Positions 7,633 through 17,018 of a DNA stretch of 64,000 nt are shown here, in pieces; position 1 is the first letter of the stretch; each line of letters begins with the position of its first letter. This DNA comes from Pedobacter cryoconitis (GTDB taxonomy: Bacteria; Bacteroidota; Bacteroidia; Sphingobacteriales; Sphingobacteriaceae), in contig NZ_QLLR01000011.1 of assembly GCF_003259615.1 (NCBI RefSeq), positions 84,937-148,936 of the forward strand. Direction: 5' to 3'. A program made the position numbers and the translations under genes. Under the pieces are notes generated by a model, which had not been told where the DNA came from, made no database searches, and saw nothing but the letters and a program-made list of their open reading frames with translations.

Positions 7633-8820
7633 ATGAAAAGAAAAATCAGTCTCCTCCCCTTCGTACTTTTTGCCGCGTTTATCTTTCTTTTAAACTGGTA
7701 CGTGCTTTCGGGTTTATTAATTATAAGTACATCCAGCCTTACTACTCCCTTATTCTGCCTGTTTATTATAGCGGCTATCGGCTCTCTTTTTTTCGCGATC
7801 AGAAGAATGAATGCACATGGCATGGACCTGTTCTTTAAAATCTCCAGCCACCTGCTCCTTACGCTTTTTGCTGCCGAAGTAGTGGTGTCACTTTTCCTGT
7901 TTATTGGTGATGTGCCCCGGATTTTCACTGGTACAGGAAGAAATGTTTATTGGGTAGATCTATCTTTTCTGATGTTCCTGCTCACAATTGTACTCTTCAT
8001 TTATGGAATGATCTTCGGGAAATACAATTACAAAGTCATCAATCATGTACTTTATTTTGACGACCTGCCCAATAAATTCAACGGTTTTAAACTCGCACAA
8101 ATCTCCGATGTCCATGCCGGAAGCTTCAATAATCCAGCTGCTGTACAGCGCGGCATCAGCTTAATCAATGCACAAAAAGCCGATTTATTTGTTTTCACGG
8201 GTGACCTGGTTAACAATAAAGCAGAAGAAATCAAACCCTGGATCAGCTACTTTTCGCAGATCAAAGCACCATACGGTCAATTCTCTATTTTAGGGAACCA
8301 TGATTATGGCGATTACATCAAATGGGATACTGAGCTTGAAAAAGCGAAAAATCTGCAGCAATTAAAAGCTTATCATCAGGATCTGGGCTTTAAACTACTG
8401 CTTGACACCCATGTTGAAATTAAAAAAGACGAGCAGCATATTATACTCGCAGGCGTAGAAAACTGGGGACTTGGCTTTGGAGAAAGAGGTGATTTACCAA
8501 AAGCCTTAGCCGGTACAGACAACAGCGAGTTTAAAATCTTATTATCCCATGATCCAAGTCACTGGGAAGAACAGGTAAAGGTATTTGGCAATAAAGTCCA
8601 GTTAACGCTTGCAGGCCATACCCATGGGATGCAGTTCGGTCTGGAAGCATTTGGCATTAAATGGAGCCCTGTTAAATATCGCTATGCACATTGGGCGGGT
8701 ATCAAATCAGAAAACGGCAGAGTATTAAATATTAACCGCGGTTTTGGATTTCTTGGTTTTTCAGGAAGAATTGGTATCTGGCCGGAAATTACGGTGATTG
8801 AACTCAGGAAAACCGTTTAA
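7633..8820 (+). CDS. Membrane-anchored metallophosphoesterase (YkuE/YaeI-like)
   Basis: A 395-residue protein with four N-terminal membrane segments (to about residue 130), then a calcineurin-like phosphoesterase domain. The metal-binding blocks occur in order: ISDVHAGS (about residue 158), TGDLVNN, LGNHDYGDY, LLSHDPSHW and AGHTHGMQFG. This is the arrangement of YkuE-type phosphodiesterases, which act on lipid-linked or cell-surface phosphoesters; the substrate here is unknown. It stands alone and ends before a bidirectional terminator. Confidence 0.9.
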   Translation: MKRKISLLPFVLFAAFIFLLNWYVLSGLLIISTSSLTTPLFCLFIIAAIGSLFFAIRRMNAHGMDLFFKISSHLLLTLFAAEVVVSLFLFIGDVPRIFTGTGRNVYWVDLSFLMFLLTIVLFIYGMIFGKYNYKVINHVLYFDDLPNKFNGFKLAQISDVHAGSFNNPAAVQRGISLINAQKADLFVFTGDLVNNKAEEIKPWISYFSQIKAPYGQFSILGNHDYGDYIKWDTELEKAKNLQQLKAYHQDLGFKLLLDTHVEIKKDEQHIILAGVENWGLGFGERGDLPKALAGTDNSEFKILLSHDPSHWEEQVKVFGNKVQLTLAGHTHGMQFGLEAFGIKWSPVKYRYAHWAGIKSENGRVLNINRGFGFLGFSGRIGIWPEITVIELRKTV

Positions 8821-8873
8821 ATAATTACATGCTTAATGGTTGTGCGGTAAAACTATGGTGAATGCTTTGACAT

Positions 8874-8909
8874 AAAAAAGCCGCTTATCTTTCGATAAAC
8901 GGCTTTTTT
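8874..8909. terminator. Bidirectional terminator
   Basis: AAAAAAGCCG-TTATC pairs with GATAA-CGGCTTTTTT around a tiny loop, giving a stem with A and T tails suited to both directions. It lies between the convergent phosphoesterase gene and the hypothetical gene at 8919. Confidence 0.85.
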
Positions 8910-8918
8910 AGGAATTAT

Positions 8919-9263
8919 TTATTTCGCGTCCTGCGCGTAGATGTAAAGCTTACTATTTCTTACCGGCTCACCTTTAATAGCCAGGTATTCACCTTTGTTA
9001 TCTCTCAGCGTTTTGATCACGAATGGATCATCACCCTTAGCTCCAAGATCAAAAGCAATCTTAAGTCTGTCGATATGTGTATCTGCATTTACTTTCCACT
9101 TTCTATCCTGGTACATAAAGTGTGCAAAAATTACACGGGTATCACCTTTAATTTTGCCATCTAATCTCACAAAGATTGGATTCTCTTTTTTTAAAGGTTC
9201 AACAGCTTTTACATAGAATTCATTAAAATCTGCAAATATTTGTTTTGCGTTATCGTTAGTCAT
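8919..9263 (-). CDS. Conserved hypothetical protein, 114 aa
   Basis: A small soluble protein with no signal peptide or membrane segment and many charged residues. I do not recognise its family. Codon use and AT content are like the neighbours and it ends at a good terminator, so it is very likely a real gene. The C-terminal half (VIKTLRDNKGEYLAIKGEP, then SKLYIYAQ) looks beta-rich. It lies upstream of nothing on its strand and 68 bases downstream of the large GH18/deacetylase/GT2 gene, so co-transcription with that gene is possible. Confidence 0.7.
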   Translation of the reverse strand: MTNDNAKQIFADFNEFYVKAVEPLKKENPIFVRLDGKIKGDTRVIFAHFMYQDRKWKVNADTHIDRLKIAFDLGAKGDDPFVIKTLRDNKGEYLAIKGEPVRNSKLYIYAQDAK

Positions 9264-9331
9264 ATTATTATTCTTTCGTGTTGTGTATGTTAATGTATAT
9301 TATTTTGGTAATCAATAAGGTAAACAAGGCG

Positions 9332-12300
9332 CTAAGACTGCTCTTTTACATTACCGGTACGTTTTAGAACTCCCCAGCCTTCCAGCTCCCCTTTCAACGC
9401 TTTACGTACAGATCTGAATAAAACCAGGTACATTAGCTGCCTCCAGTAAAAACGTTGCGGGATGATATAAATCAGTTTTTTATAAGACTCTTTCTCCATT
9501 CTGAAGGCGATCCCTGCAAAGAACAAATCTACCAGGATAAACACACAATAGAAGAAAAATACCTGTCCAAAACCATTATCAAGGCTCAGCAAGCTACCCA
9601 TTCCTTCTAAGGTAAGTGAATTTACGGAAGATAAAGAAAACAGCCCGGTGATAATAGAAAGCACCATAAAGAAATCTGCCAGCGGAGAAAATAATGGAAG
9701 TATAATTTGATAAATCAGGATATTAGGCATCCCAACCATTCCAAAATAACCATATTTCTTATTCAGCAGCGTTTTCCTGTTTTTCCAGAAACTTTGCATC
9801 ACCCCAAAACTCCATCTTAACCGTTGTTTCAGCAGCATATCCACAGTTTCAGGAGCCTCAGTATAAGCAATTGCCGTATCGCAATTTTTCACGACATAAC
9901 CAGCTCTTAAAATACGCATCGTTAAATCACAGTCTTCCGCAAGTGTATCGGTCGTAAAACCACCAACTTCCTGGATCACCTGTTTTCTGAAAGCACCAAT
10001 CGCCCCTGGTACTACAGTAATGGTATTTAAAATATCAAAGGCCCTTCTGTCCATGTTCTGCGCAGTAATGTACTCAATAGACTGCCAGTTGGTAATCAGG
10101 TTAATCTTGTTCCCAACTTTCACCGTACCCGCTACTGCGGCAATATCTTCATCATAAAAATAACGCATCAATTCAGTGATGGCATCAGTTTTCAGCTGCG
10201 TATCTGCATCAATACAGATTACAAAATCAGCTTCAGCAAGTGCAATACCAAAGTTCAAAGCAGAAGCTTTACCACCATTTGGTTTAGTATATATTTTGAT
10301 ATTCTCCAGGTGGCTGAAATGTTCCTTAACCAGTTCAACTGTACGATCTGAAGAACCATCATCCACAAAGATGAACTCCGCATTAGGATAGGTTGTTTTC
10401 AGCAAACTGTTTAAAGTTTGTACTACGGTCACCTCTTCATTGTAAGCAGGAATGATAATACTTACTTTCATTGCCGGATCTTTCAATAACAATAAGCTAT
10501 CTTTTTTACCCGCCATTTTCTGTTTAACAGCTAAAATAGCAATGAAGATACTTCTCAGCATCGCTAAAATAATAGCCATGATGAAAACGTAGTTCAAAAT
10601 CAGTGTTCCATAAGAAAACACATTCAGGAACAACGTATTTCCTGAAGTGATAAAGCCATTTCCACCAGCATTAACCGGAGGCATCAGCTCATCTTTTTTC
10701 TTGCCGATCAGGTTTCCGATCGTTACGAATTCATACCCCTTATCCTTGAAATATTTGATGATTCTTGGTAAAGCTGCTACAGTTGCCGCGCGGTTACCGC
10801 CAGCATCATGCAAGAGCAGTACATTTCCATTGTCCTGGTATTTAACAACTGCAGCAAAGATTTCATCCGCAGTAATTCCAGGCCGCCAATCCTGCGGGTC
10901 AATAGACTCCCCGATATTGATATAATTCTGGTCCCTGCTCTGTGCTACCGGAAGAATCTCCGCCGAAGTTGAAGGCTCTGCATCCGCATTAAACGGAGGC
11001 CTGAACAGAATTGTACTATGTCCGGTCACAGACTCAATCAATTTTCTGGTGGCATTCAACTCAAAATTCACCCTTTCCGGCCCTACTTTTGACATGTCGG
11101 GATGGAAGAACGTATGGTTACCGATTTCATAACCCAGGTTAAATTCTTTCAGTAAAAGGCCCATATTCTGCTCCGCCATAATCCCTACGACAAAGAAGCT
11201 TCCCGGTACTTTCTCTTTTTGTAAAATATCAATGATCTGAGGAGTATATACCGGATCAGGTCCATCATCGAAAGTCAATACAATTTTCTTTTCGGCATGA
11301 CCATATCTGCGGATCGTATATTTTGTAGGCAAATCGACATAAGTCTGATCTGCAATCACAAAATTCTGAGTATCCAGTTTCACATCGATCTTCCCCTGTT
11401 TAGGAACGGAAACTAAATCCAGTATCTCCCCTTCACCAGAGTAATCAATTCTATCATTTAATCCGATATGGGTTAATCTTTTAATATCTACGCCACTTTT
11501 TCTTACCGAATCAATACTCAGATCTTTAGAAATGAAAGACCATAACCTTGGATCTTCTGCACCCATACGCCAGATTGCGATACCGGCAACATCCCAGTCA
11601 TCAGCCTTTCTGATCAGGTTAAAATTAGTTGCAGCATCTGTAAAAAACACCTGGTGATGTAAACCTGACTCATCAGTATAACTATAGTTCAGATTCGCTG
11701 AGATTGGATTATACTTAATTTTTCCACCATATCTGCTTGCATTGGCAATAGCCTGCTGATAAGTAACATTCTTTCCAACATCCTGATCCGGCCAGTCATA
11801 GCCATAACAAGCAAGCGCAAGGATAACTTTTTCAGAAGAAATCTTTTCACAGATCTTATCCAGTTGCTCTTCTACCCATTGCTGATGGGAAATATCACCA
11901 GCGTTACTGCTTTCGCTATGCTGATCATAAGCCATGATAAAAATATAATCATTATACATGGATAAAATCTGCAGGTTATAATCATCATTTTCCGGTGAAA
12001 TATCCTGTGTGACGATCAGGTTCTGCGCATGCAGTTTATCATATAAGTTCTTTTGGAATTCGGCCAGCGGGGCATCAGACTTTTCTTTAATCTCTTCAAA
12101 GTCAATGTTTACACCGTGGAAACCGTATTTCTTTAACGATTTAATCAGGTTGGCAATAAATCTGTTCTGCAAAGGCTTATTTTGCAGCAGTTTGTGAATA
12201 GCATTTCCATCAAAACTGTCTTTACTAAAATTGGAAACCATCGCAATGGCTACCTTCTTATGCTTGTTGATGACCTGCATCGCCTCTACATTGACCTGAT

Positions 12301-12730
12301 CAATTAAAGTATCAGCACCGTTCTTGATAAAGAAAGACTCTGTAACTACCATATCCAGCTGTTTGATATGATCTTTTAAATCAGTCAGCGACTGCGGGTC
12401 CCAGTTCACATAAAAACCAGCATTGATCCTGGCTTTGTTATTCGGGTGTTTAAGCCTGTTCAACTTTTGATGCTCCTGTATATGAAGCAGCTTCTTTTTA
12501 GAAATTTTGAAATCTGAATACGTTTTTGATTTCTTGATCTGCTCAATCTGTTTCTTGCTTAAAGTAGCCGTACTATTGATAATGGGCAAATTCGGATAAT
12601 GATTAGATAGCAGCGTATAAGCTACACAAGCAGATGCAATAATAAACACAATAAAGAGCATCCTGGTGACCCATTGAAAAGTTATCCATCTGCTTTTCTT
12701 TGAGGTTTGAAAAATTTGTTTTCCGGGCAT
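9332..12730 (-). CDS. Trifunctional GH18-like / polysaccharide deacetylase / GT2 membrane protein
   Basis: A 1132-residue fusion. One membrane helix lies at residues 17-41. A GH18-like hydrolase domain (about 100-405) carries HGVNIDFEEI, keeping the D-x-E end of the chitinase motif. A NodB-type deacetylase (about 475-690) shows LTFDDGPDPVYTP, GNHTFFHPDM and LFRPPFNAD. After a membrane segment comes a GT2 glycosyltransferase (about 750-1000) with IIIPAYNEE, VDDGSSD, CIDADTQ, AEDCDLT and QRLRWSFG, then four or so C-terminal helices. It resembles PgaB and PgaC activities joined in one chain, so making and modifying an N-acetylglucosamine-type polysaccharide is a reasonable inference. The architecture exists in other Bacteroidota. 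Confidence 0.92.
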   Translation of the reverse strand: MPGKQIFQTSKKSRWITFQWVTRMLFIVFIIASACVAYTLLSNHYPNLPIINSTATLSKKQIEQIKKSKTYSDFKISKKKLLHIQEHQKLNRLKHPNNKARINAGFYVNWDPQSLTDLKDHIKQLDMVVTESFFIKNGADTLIDQVNVEAMQVINKHKKVAIAMVSNFSKDSFDGNAIHKLLQNKPLQNRFIANLIKSLKKYGFHGVNIDFEEIKEKSDAPLAEFQKNLYDKLHAQNLIVTQDISPENDDYNLQILSMYNDYIFIMAYDQHSESSNAGDISHQQWVEEQLDKICEKISSEKVILALACYGYDWPDQDVGKNVTYQQAIANASRYGGKIKYNPISANLNYSYTDESGLHHQVFFTDAATNFNLIRKADDWDVAGIAIWRMGAEDPRLWSFISKDLSIDSVRKSGVDIKRLTHIGLNDRIDYSGEGEILDLVSVPKQGKIDVKLDTQNFVIADQTYVDLPTKYTIRRYGHAEKKIVLTFDDGPDPVYTPQIIDILQKEKVPGSFFVVGIMAEQNMGLLLKEFNLGYEIGNHTFFHPDMSKVGPERVNFELNATRKLIESVTGHSTILFRPPFNADAEPSTSAEILPVAQSRDQNYINIGESIDPQDWRPGITADEIFAAVVKYQDNGNVLLLHDAGGNRAATVAALPRIIKYFKDKGYEFVTIGNLIGKKKDELMPPVNAGGNGFITSGNTLFLNVFSYGTLILNYVFIMAIILAMLRSIFIAILAVKQKMAGKKDSLLLLKDPAMKVSIIIPAYNEEVTVVQTLNSLLKTTYPNAEFIFVDDGSSDRTVELVKEHFSHLENIKIYTKPNGGKASALNFGIALAEADFVICIDADTQLKTDAITELMRYFYDEDIAAVAGTVKVGNKINLITNWQSIEYITAQNMDRRAFDILNTITVVPGAIGAFRKQVIQEVGGFTTDTLAEDCDLTMRILRAGYVVKNCDTAIAYTEAPETVDMLLKQRLRWSFGVMQSFWKNRKTLLNKKYGYFGMVGMPNILIYQIILPLFSPLADFFMVLSIITGLFSLSSVNSLTLEGMGSLLSLDNGFGQVFFFYCVFILVDLFFAGIAFRMEKESYKKLIYIIPQRFYWRQLMYLVLFRSVRKALKGELEGWGVLKRTGNVKEQS

Positions 12731-12902
12731 TTGAGAAATAAATAATTATTATTCAAGATAAAACTATAGCCACTCCCTGCTTGAGGCATGGGAAAATATT
12801 GAGTGCGCCATAATTAAAAAAATCCTAATATTGGTCAAATATAAGGAGAATTTGACAAAAAAACCGGAGATAATAGGGAGATTTACCGAACCAGAATTAA
12901 CG

Positions 12903-14006
12903 ATGTCAGATCCAGCAGAAAAAACGCTTCAGCGAAAAATAATTCACATAGATATGGACGCATTTTATGCGACTGTAGAACAGCGTGATTTCCCCGAATA
13001 CAGAGGTAAACCTATTGTAGTCGGCGGTTCTCCTGATGGCCGTGGCGTGGTGGCGACAGCAAGTTATGAAGCGCGTGAATTTGGCATCCATTCAGCCATG
13101 TCCTCTCGCAAAGCCATACAGCTTTGCCCCCATGCGATATTCGTATATCCAAGGTTTGATGCCTATAAAAGTGTATCAGTCAGCATCAGGGAGATATTCA
13201 GACGTTACACAGACTTGATTGAGCCACTTTCACTGGATGAAGCCTTTCTGGATGTCACTACCGATAAATTGAACATTGGTTCTGCGCTGGAAATTGCCAA
13301 ACAAATAAAAGATGCCATTAAAAATGAACTTAACCTTTCTGCCTCCGCAGGAGTTTCCAGCAATAAATTTGTAGCCAAGATTGCTTCAGATATGAACAAG
13401 CCAGACGGACTGACCTTTATCGGCCCCTCTAAAATCAATACTTTCATGGAAAAGCTGCCTGTAGAAAAATTCTTCGGCGTAGGCAAAGTAACAGCAGATA
13501 AAATGAAGAAGATGGGCCTGTATAATGGAGCTGATCTTAAAAAACTATCCGAACAGGAGCTGATCCGCAAATTCGGTAAAACAGGCAAATTCTATTATAA
13601 GATTGTCAGAGGGATTGATGAGCGCCCGGTACAACCCCATCGTTTAACCAAGTCGCTAAGTGTTGAAGATACTTTTGGGAAAGACCTGGATTCCAATGAA
13701 GAACTTGTTGCAGAGCTGGAGCTGATTGCCGAAAAAGTAGCGGAAAGACTAGAGAAAAGCAGGTTAAAAGGAAAAACACTGACACTGAAAATCAAGTTTG
13801 ATGATTTTAAACAACTCACCAGGAACACCTCATTTCCTACGGGGGTAGCCGATTATGCCACGATTATTACTGCAGCAAAAGAGCTGTTAATCAAAGTGGA
13901 GACGGACGACCGGAAAATCCGCCTGCTGGGTATCACAATCAGTAATTTCGGAACCACCATTAACCCGGGTAAATTTACAGATCCTGATCAGCTGGAATTG
14001 TTCTAG
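12903..14006 (+). CDS. dinB: DNA polymerase IV (Y-family translesion polymerase)
   Basis: About 367 residues, the usual DinB length. The catalytic carboxylates are in IHIDMDAFYA (near residue 15) and SLDEAFLDV (near residue 111). GVSSNKFVAKIASDMNKP and the VEKFFGVGKVT helix-hairpin-helix region follow. The last residues, QLELF, are the classic sliding-clamp binding motif. ATG 12903 is preferred over an in-frame TTG at 12831, which would add 24 non-conserved residues and lies in a promoter-like TAATATTG. It copies past DNA lesions with low fidelity. Confidence 0.95.
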   Translation: MSDPAEKTLQRKIIHIDMDAFYATVEQRDFPEYRGKPIVVGGSPDGRGVVATASYEAREFGIHSAMSSRKAIQLCPHAIFVYPRFDAYKSVSVSIREIFRRYTDLIEPLSLDEAFLDVTTDKLNIGSALEIAKQIKDAIKNELNLSASAGVSSNKFVAKIASDMNKPDGLTFIGPSKINTFMEKLPVEKFFGVGKVTADKMKKMGLYNGADLKKLSEQELIRKFGKTGKFYYKIVRGIDERPVQPHRLTKSLSVEDTFGKDLDSNEELVAELELIAEKVAERLEKSRLKGKTLTLKIKFDDFKQLTRNTSFPTGVADYATIITAAKELLIKVETDDRKIRLLGITISNFGTTINPGKFTDPDQLELF

Positions 14007-14068
14007 CTTTCGCAGATTATGCTTTAATTTGCAAAATTATCATTCCATAAAAAGAGAAAACCAATTGT

Positions 14069-14644
14069 ATGGCACAAATATTTGTAGAAGAAAAAACATT
14101 TGAGAAAATAGACTTTACTAAAAATCCATTGGAAAAAGGTGAATATGAATATTGTACTTTTAAAAAGTGTGATTTCTCCAATGCAGACCTTTCAGGTTTC
14201 GTCTTTTTGGAATGTGACTTTTCAGGCTGCAACCTGAGCCTGGCTAAACTGAATAAAACAGCTTTAAGAGGTATTAAATTCAAAGATAGTAAGCTCATGG
14301 GACTATCTTTTGATAGTTGCAATGAATTTGGACTGGAGCTTACCTTTAACAATTGCACTTTGGATCATTGTTCTTTTTACCAGGTGAAACTTAAAAAAAC
14401 AACCTTTAAAGACAACAGGATTCACCAGGCAGATTTCACAGAAGCCGACTTAAGCAGCTCTGTTTTTGACAACTGTGACCTGAGCAGAACAACATTTGAA
14501 AATACAATACTGGAAAAAGCGAATTTCACCAGTGCTTATAACTATACGCTTGATCCTGAACTAAACAGAATCAAGAAGGCTAAGTTCTCCATGGCCGGAA
14601 TATCCGGGCTTTTAGCGAAGTATGATATTGATATTAAAGAATAA
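14069..14644 (+). CDS. Pentapeptide repeat protein
   Basis: A 191-residue protein with A(D/N)LxX-type five-residue repeats, such as CDFSNADLSGF, CDFSGCNLSLA, ADFTEADLSSS and CDLSRTTFENT, forming a right-handed quadrilateral beta-helix from about residue 25 to 165. It ends with DPELNRIKKAKFSMAGISGLLAKYDI, here noted by its core NRIKKAKFS, a tail common to a Bacteroidota subgroup. Some relatives (Qnr, MfpA) mimic DNA and protect gyrase, but nothing here shows that function. It follows dinB by 62 bases; no clear promoter was seen. Confidence 0.88.
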   Translation: MAQIFVEEKTFEKIDFTKNPLEKGEYEYCTFKKCDFSNADLSGFVFLECDFSGCNLSLAKLNKTALRGIKFKDSKLMGLSFDSCNEFGLELTFNNCTLDHCSFYQVKLKKTTFKDNRIHQADFTEADLSSSVFDNCDLSRTTFENTILEKANFTSAYNYTLDPELNRIKKAKFSMAGISGLLAKYDIDIKE

Positions 14645-14696
14645 AAATTCTGATAAAAGAGTCTACTAATTCTGATAAAAAGGAACCTGTAATTGA

Positions 14697-15869
14697 TTAT
14701 GGTATGACCTCAAACAACATGAACTGGCTTTGCTCCTTCTGATTAAAGTTATTATCCGCTACAAAGATTATAGTCTGATGTCCGTTTGGCAACACAGGCC
14801 CTATAGTTGCCCCTTCAATATTGTCGATATAAATACCCAGGTCATCCATATTTAAAAGCATTTTCTTCTGAACAGGATGACTTGCCGGATTTTCTTTCAA
14901 AGACTTTGTATTGATCACGTTTGCTGCCCCTTTAAGCTCTGCAAGGAACACTTTAATAGTCGTACCTTTTTGCCCGGTAGAATAAGAACGTTCAGTAACC
15001 AGCATGCGCTGGTTGCCCAGCCAAAGAATATCAGGAATACCATTCACATATTCCTCCCCTGGTTTTGATGTCGGCAAGGCCACAGGTTCCAGCTCATAAG
15101 CATATTGCCCGGTATTCTTTTTAGTCTTTAAATCAAACTGGTAAATTCTGACAAAGGCATTATTTCTGATCCCTACTTCCGCGCGCGGCCCATCCTGATA
15201 CAAAGGTTCTTCCAAATTTACATATAGCGTGCTGAAATTATCCGCAAAAGTAAGTCCTTCTAAAACACCGTTTCTTCTTGGCCCGCTTTCTGTACGCTGC
15301 ATCCTCAGGTTATCGGGCAGCGGAATCGTATCTATATAACTTCCACTGGTAGATATAATATTGATAGTCGGGTCAATCATTACAGTATCACCTGCTTTCA
15401 TCACCCGGTCCCCCTCACTCGTCCAGTACAACTGCCTGGTTTTCCCGTTATAACGCATAGCCTCCGGATCTGTAGTCCGGGTAGCACCTTTGCTCAATTT
15501 AGGATAGGCCGTGCCATCTTGCTGATAAAGAGTATTTACAGCTATCATATTAACACTATTAATCCCGGCAGCAGATAACGCAATTTTCGCTGTATAAAAC
15601 CTGGCCGGGTTAATAGCCGACCGATCATCACTGATCAGGTAATAAACCTGCTTTACAGGGTCAAAATCTATAGCCGACAAACCACCAACGGTAGTTCCTT
15701 TAAATTGCTGGTTATGCGGCAAAACATAAGTATTGATATATTTCAGGCTGCTAACAGAAGCGATCTCCTGTTGCTGAGGGCTTACATTTTTATGCACTGC
15801 ACAACCACCTAAAGTTAAGGCAATCAGTAAGCTAAAGGCTATTTTGGAATAGGTATCACGTTTTGCCAT
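14697..15869 (-). CDS. Phytase-like esterase lipoprotein (PF13449 type)
   Basis: A 390-residue protein with a lipoprotein signal (LTLGGC, Cys near residue 23). The body matches the 'esterase-like activity of phytase' family: VGGLSAIDFDPVKQVYYLISDD at about 62-83 (core GLSAIDFD), DPEAMRYN, RRNGVLEGLTF and NIEGATIGP. These are beta-propeller-like secreted hydrolases with poorly defined substrates. It is not part of the phytase operon farther along but could serve the same phosphorus-scavenging role; that is only inference. Confidence 0.85.
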   Translation of the reverse strand: MAKRDTYSKIAFSLLIALTLGGCAVHKNVSPQQQEIASVSSLKYINTYVLPHNQQFKGTTVGGLSAIDFDPVKQVYYLISDDRSAINPARFYTAKIALSAAGINSVNMIAVNTLYQQDGTAYPKLSKGATRTTDPEAMRYNGKTRQLYWTSEGDRVMKAGDTVMIDPTINIISTSGSYIDTIPLPDNLRMQRTESGPRRNGVLEGLTFADNFSTLYVNLEEPLYQDGPRAEVGIRNNAFVRIYQFDLKTKKNTGQYAYELEPVALPTSKPGEEYVNGIPDILWLGNQRMLVTERSYSTGQKGTTIKVFLAELKGAANVINTKSLKENPASHPVQKKMLLNMDDLGIYIDNIEGATIGPVLPNGHQTIIFVADNNFNQKEQSQFMLFEVIP

Positions 15870-15937
15870 AAAAACTGAATAGCTGGAAATTTTATTGTTT
15901 CCAGTAAAACGCTGCTAATATACGGTGAGAACTAAAT

Positions 15938-15972
15938 AAAAAAGGATGCTTATCAAATAAGCACCCTTTTTT
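15938..15972 (-). terminator. Terminator after the astacin gene
   Basis: AAAAAAGGATGCTTAT pairs with ATAAGCACCCTTTTTT around a 3-base loop. It lies 34 bases downstream of the astacin stop codon on the minus strand. Confidence 0.8.
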
Positions 15973-16005
15973 AAAAATAACAATTAATTGATTAACTCAT
16001 ACTTA

Positions 16006-16797
16006 TTAGCCCCTTCCTGGATAGTAAGTCTTCATATATAACACATCTTTTGCAGAGATAGTCGTGTTATTAGCTGCAATAGTTGTATTGTTTGTGGTAA
16101 AACGGGCTTCAACCGGATAGTGCATAATTGACGAAGAATCATAAGCTGTGTAATTTAAGCCTGTTCTTGATTCTACCGCTAATACATTGAAATCCACGTC
16201 TGCTTTAGACCAGTTATTAGGAGGTCCCATGTAATAAGCATATACCGCCTGCGTATTCCATGGAATATTAGCATCGGGGTGAGACTGCTCATGGTTAAGC
16301 CCTAAAGCGTGACCAAACTCATGGGTAACTGTTCTTCTGAATTCAGTGTCACTGGTATTGTCATTAAACCAGCCATAGTTCATTGAAGGGGAATAGTTTT
16401 TAGATACCTTGCCTACATAAGACCAGGAACCGTCATTGGCAAAAGCAACTTTAATATCAGCTGCGGCATTGTCTGCAACAAACGAAAAAGTAACATTTGC
16501 AGAAGTTTCCCAGCTTTTGGCATACTGCTTAACTTTACTGCGGACATAAGTTGATCCCCCAATAAATTTCACTTTAATGGTGCTTCCATTTGTCCAAAGC
16601 TGGTTTGCGGGGCCATTCGCTTCCGTTTGCGGACCAGTGCGCACCGGCACTTTCATCTGGCAGCTAAAATCTGTGTGTAAGCCTGTTTCCTGAACTTTTT
16701 GATCGTTCTCAACCGGCGCTGAATTCTCTGCATTTTTCTTACAGCTAGTCAGGCAGAACAGTACCGCAGTACTGATCAGTAAAAATTTGTTTTTCAT
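16006..16797 (-). CDS. Astacin-like (M12A) zinc metalloprotease, lipoprotein
   Basis: A 263-residue protein with a lipoprotein signal ending LTSC (Cys19). The catalytic domain shows the astacin zinc motif HEFGHALGLNHEQ with His159, Glu160, His163 and His169, and the Met-turn SSIMHYPV near residue 225. It ends in YYPGRG. A secreted or outer-surface endopeptidase is the natural reading. It has its own terminator. A short stretch at 16981-17004 encodes the same kind of C-terminus and may be the remains of a paralogue. Confidence 0.92.
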   Translation of the reverse strand: MKNKFLLISTAVLFCLTSCKKNAENSAPVENDQKVQETGLHTDFSCQMKVPVRTGPQTEANGPANQLWTNGSTIKVKFIGGSTYVRSKVKQYAKSWETSANVTFSFVADNAAADIKVAFANDGSWSYVGKVSKNYSPSMNYGWFNDNTSDTEFRRTVTHEFGHALGLNHEQSHPDANIPWNTQAVYAYYMGPPNNWSKADVDFNVLAVESRTGLNYTAYDSSSIMHYPVEARFTTNNTTIAANNTTISAKDVLYMKTYYPGRG

Positions 16798-16915
16798 GGT
16801 AATAGATTTAGTTGTATAGGTATCAGCAATTTATGAATATTATTTTTATTACAAAACAATATTTGAAATTTCTCTCAATATTTTGTTCAGAATTAAATTG
16901 TTCTGTAATATTTAG

Positions 16916-16950
16916 AAAAAAAAGTGGCGCTCAATTGATTAAGCGCCACT
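16916..16950 (-). terminator. Terminator of the phytase operon
   Basis: A perfect 9-bp stem (AGTGGCGCT / AGCGCCACT) is followed on the minus strand by eight T. It lies about 70 bases after the peroxidase stop and is probably the end of the five-gene operon. Confidence 0.85.
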
Positions 16951-16980
16951 CTTAAGAATAAGGGATGTTATTTATTAATT

Positions 16981-17004
16981 AACTTCTTCCAGGGTAGTAA
17001 TTCT
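16981..17004 (-). pseudogene. Possible relic of an astacin gene 3' end
   Basis: Read on the minus strand, the 24 bases ending at 16981 encode YYPGRS and a stop. This closely matches the last codons of the intact astacin gene (YYPGRG, stop); 18 of 24 bases agree. It lies between the peroxidase stop and the terminator. The match is short, so coincidence is possible. Confidence 0.3.
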
Positions 17005-17018
17005 AAAATTAGATATGA

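Noticed and set aside
14069..14644. Quinolone resistance (Qnr) gene
   Set aside because: It is a pentapeptide-repeat protein, but the C-terminal tail and spacing are not those of Qnr proteins.
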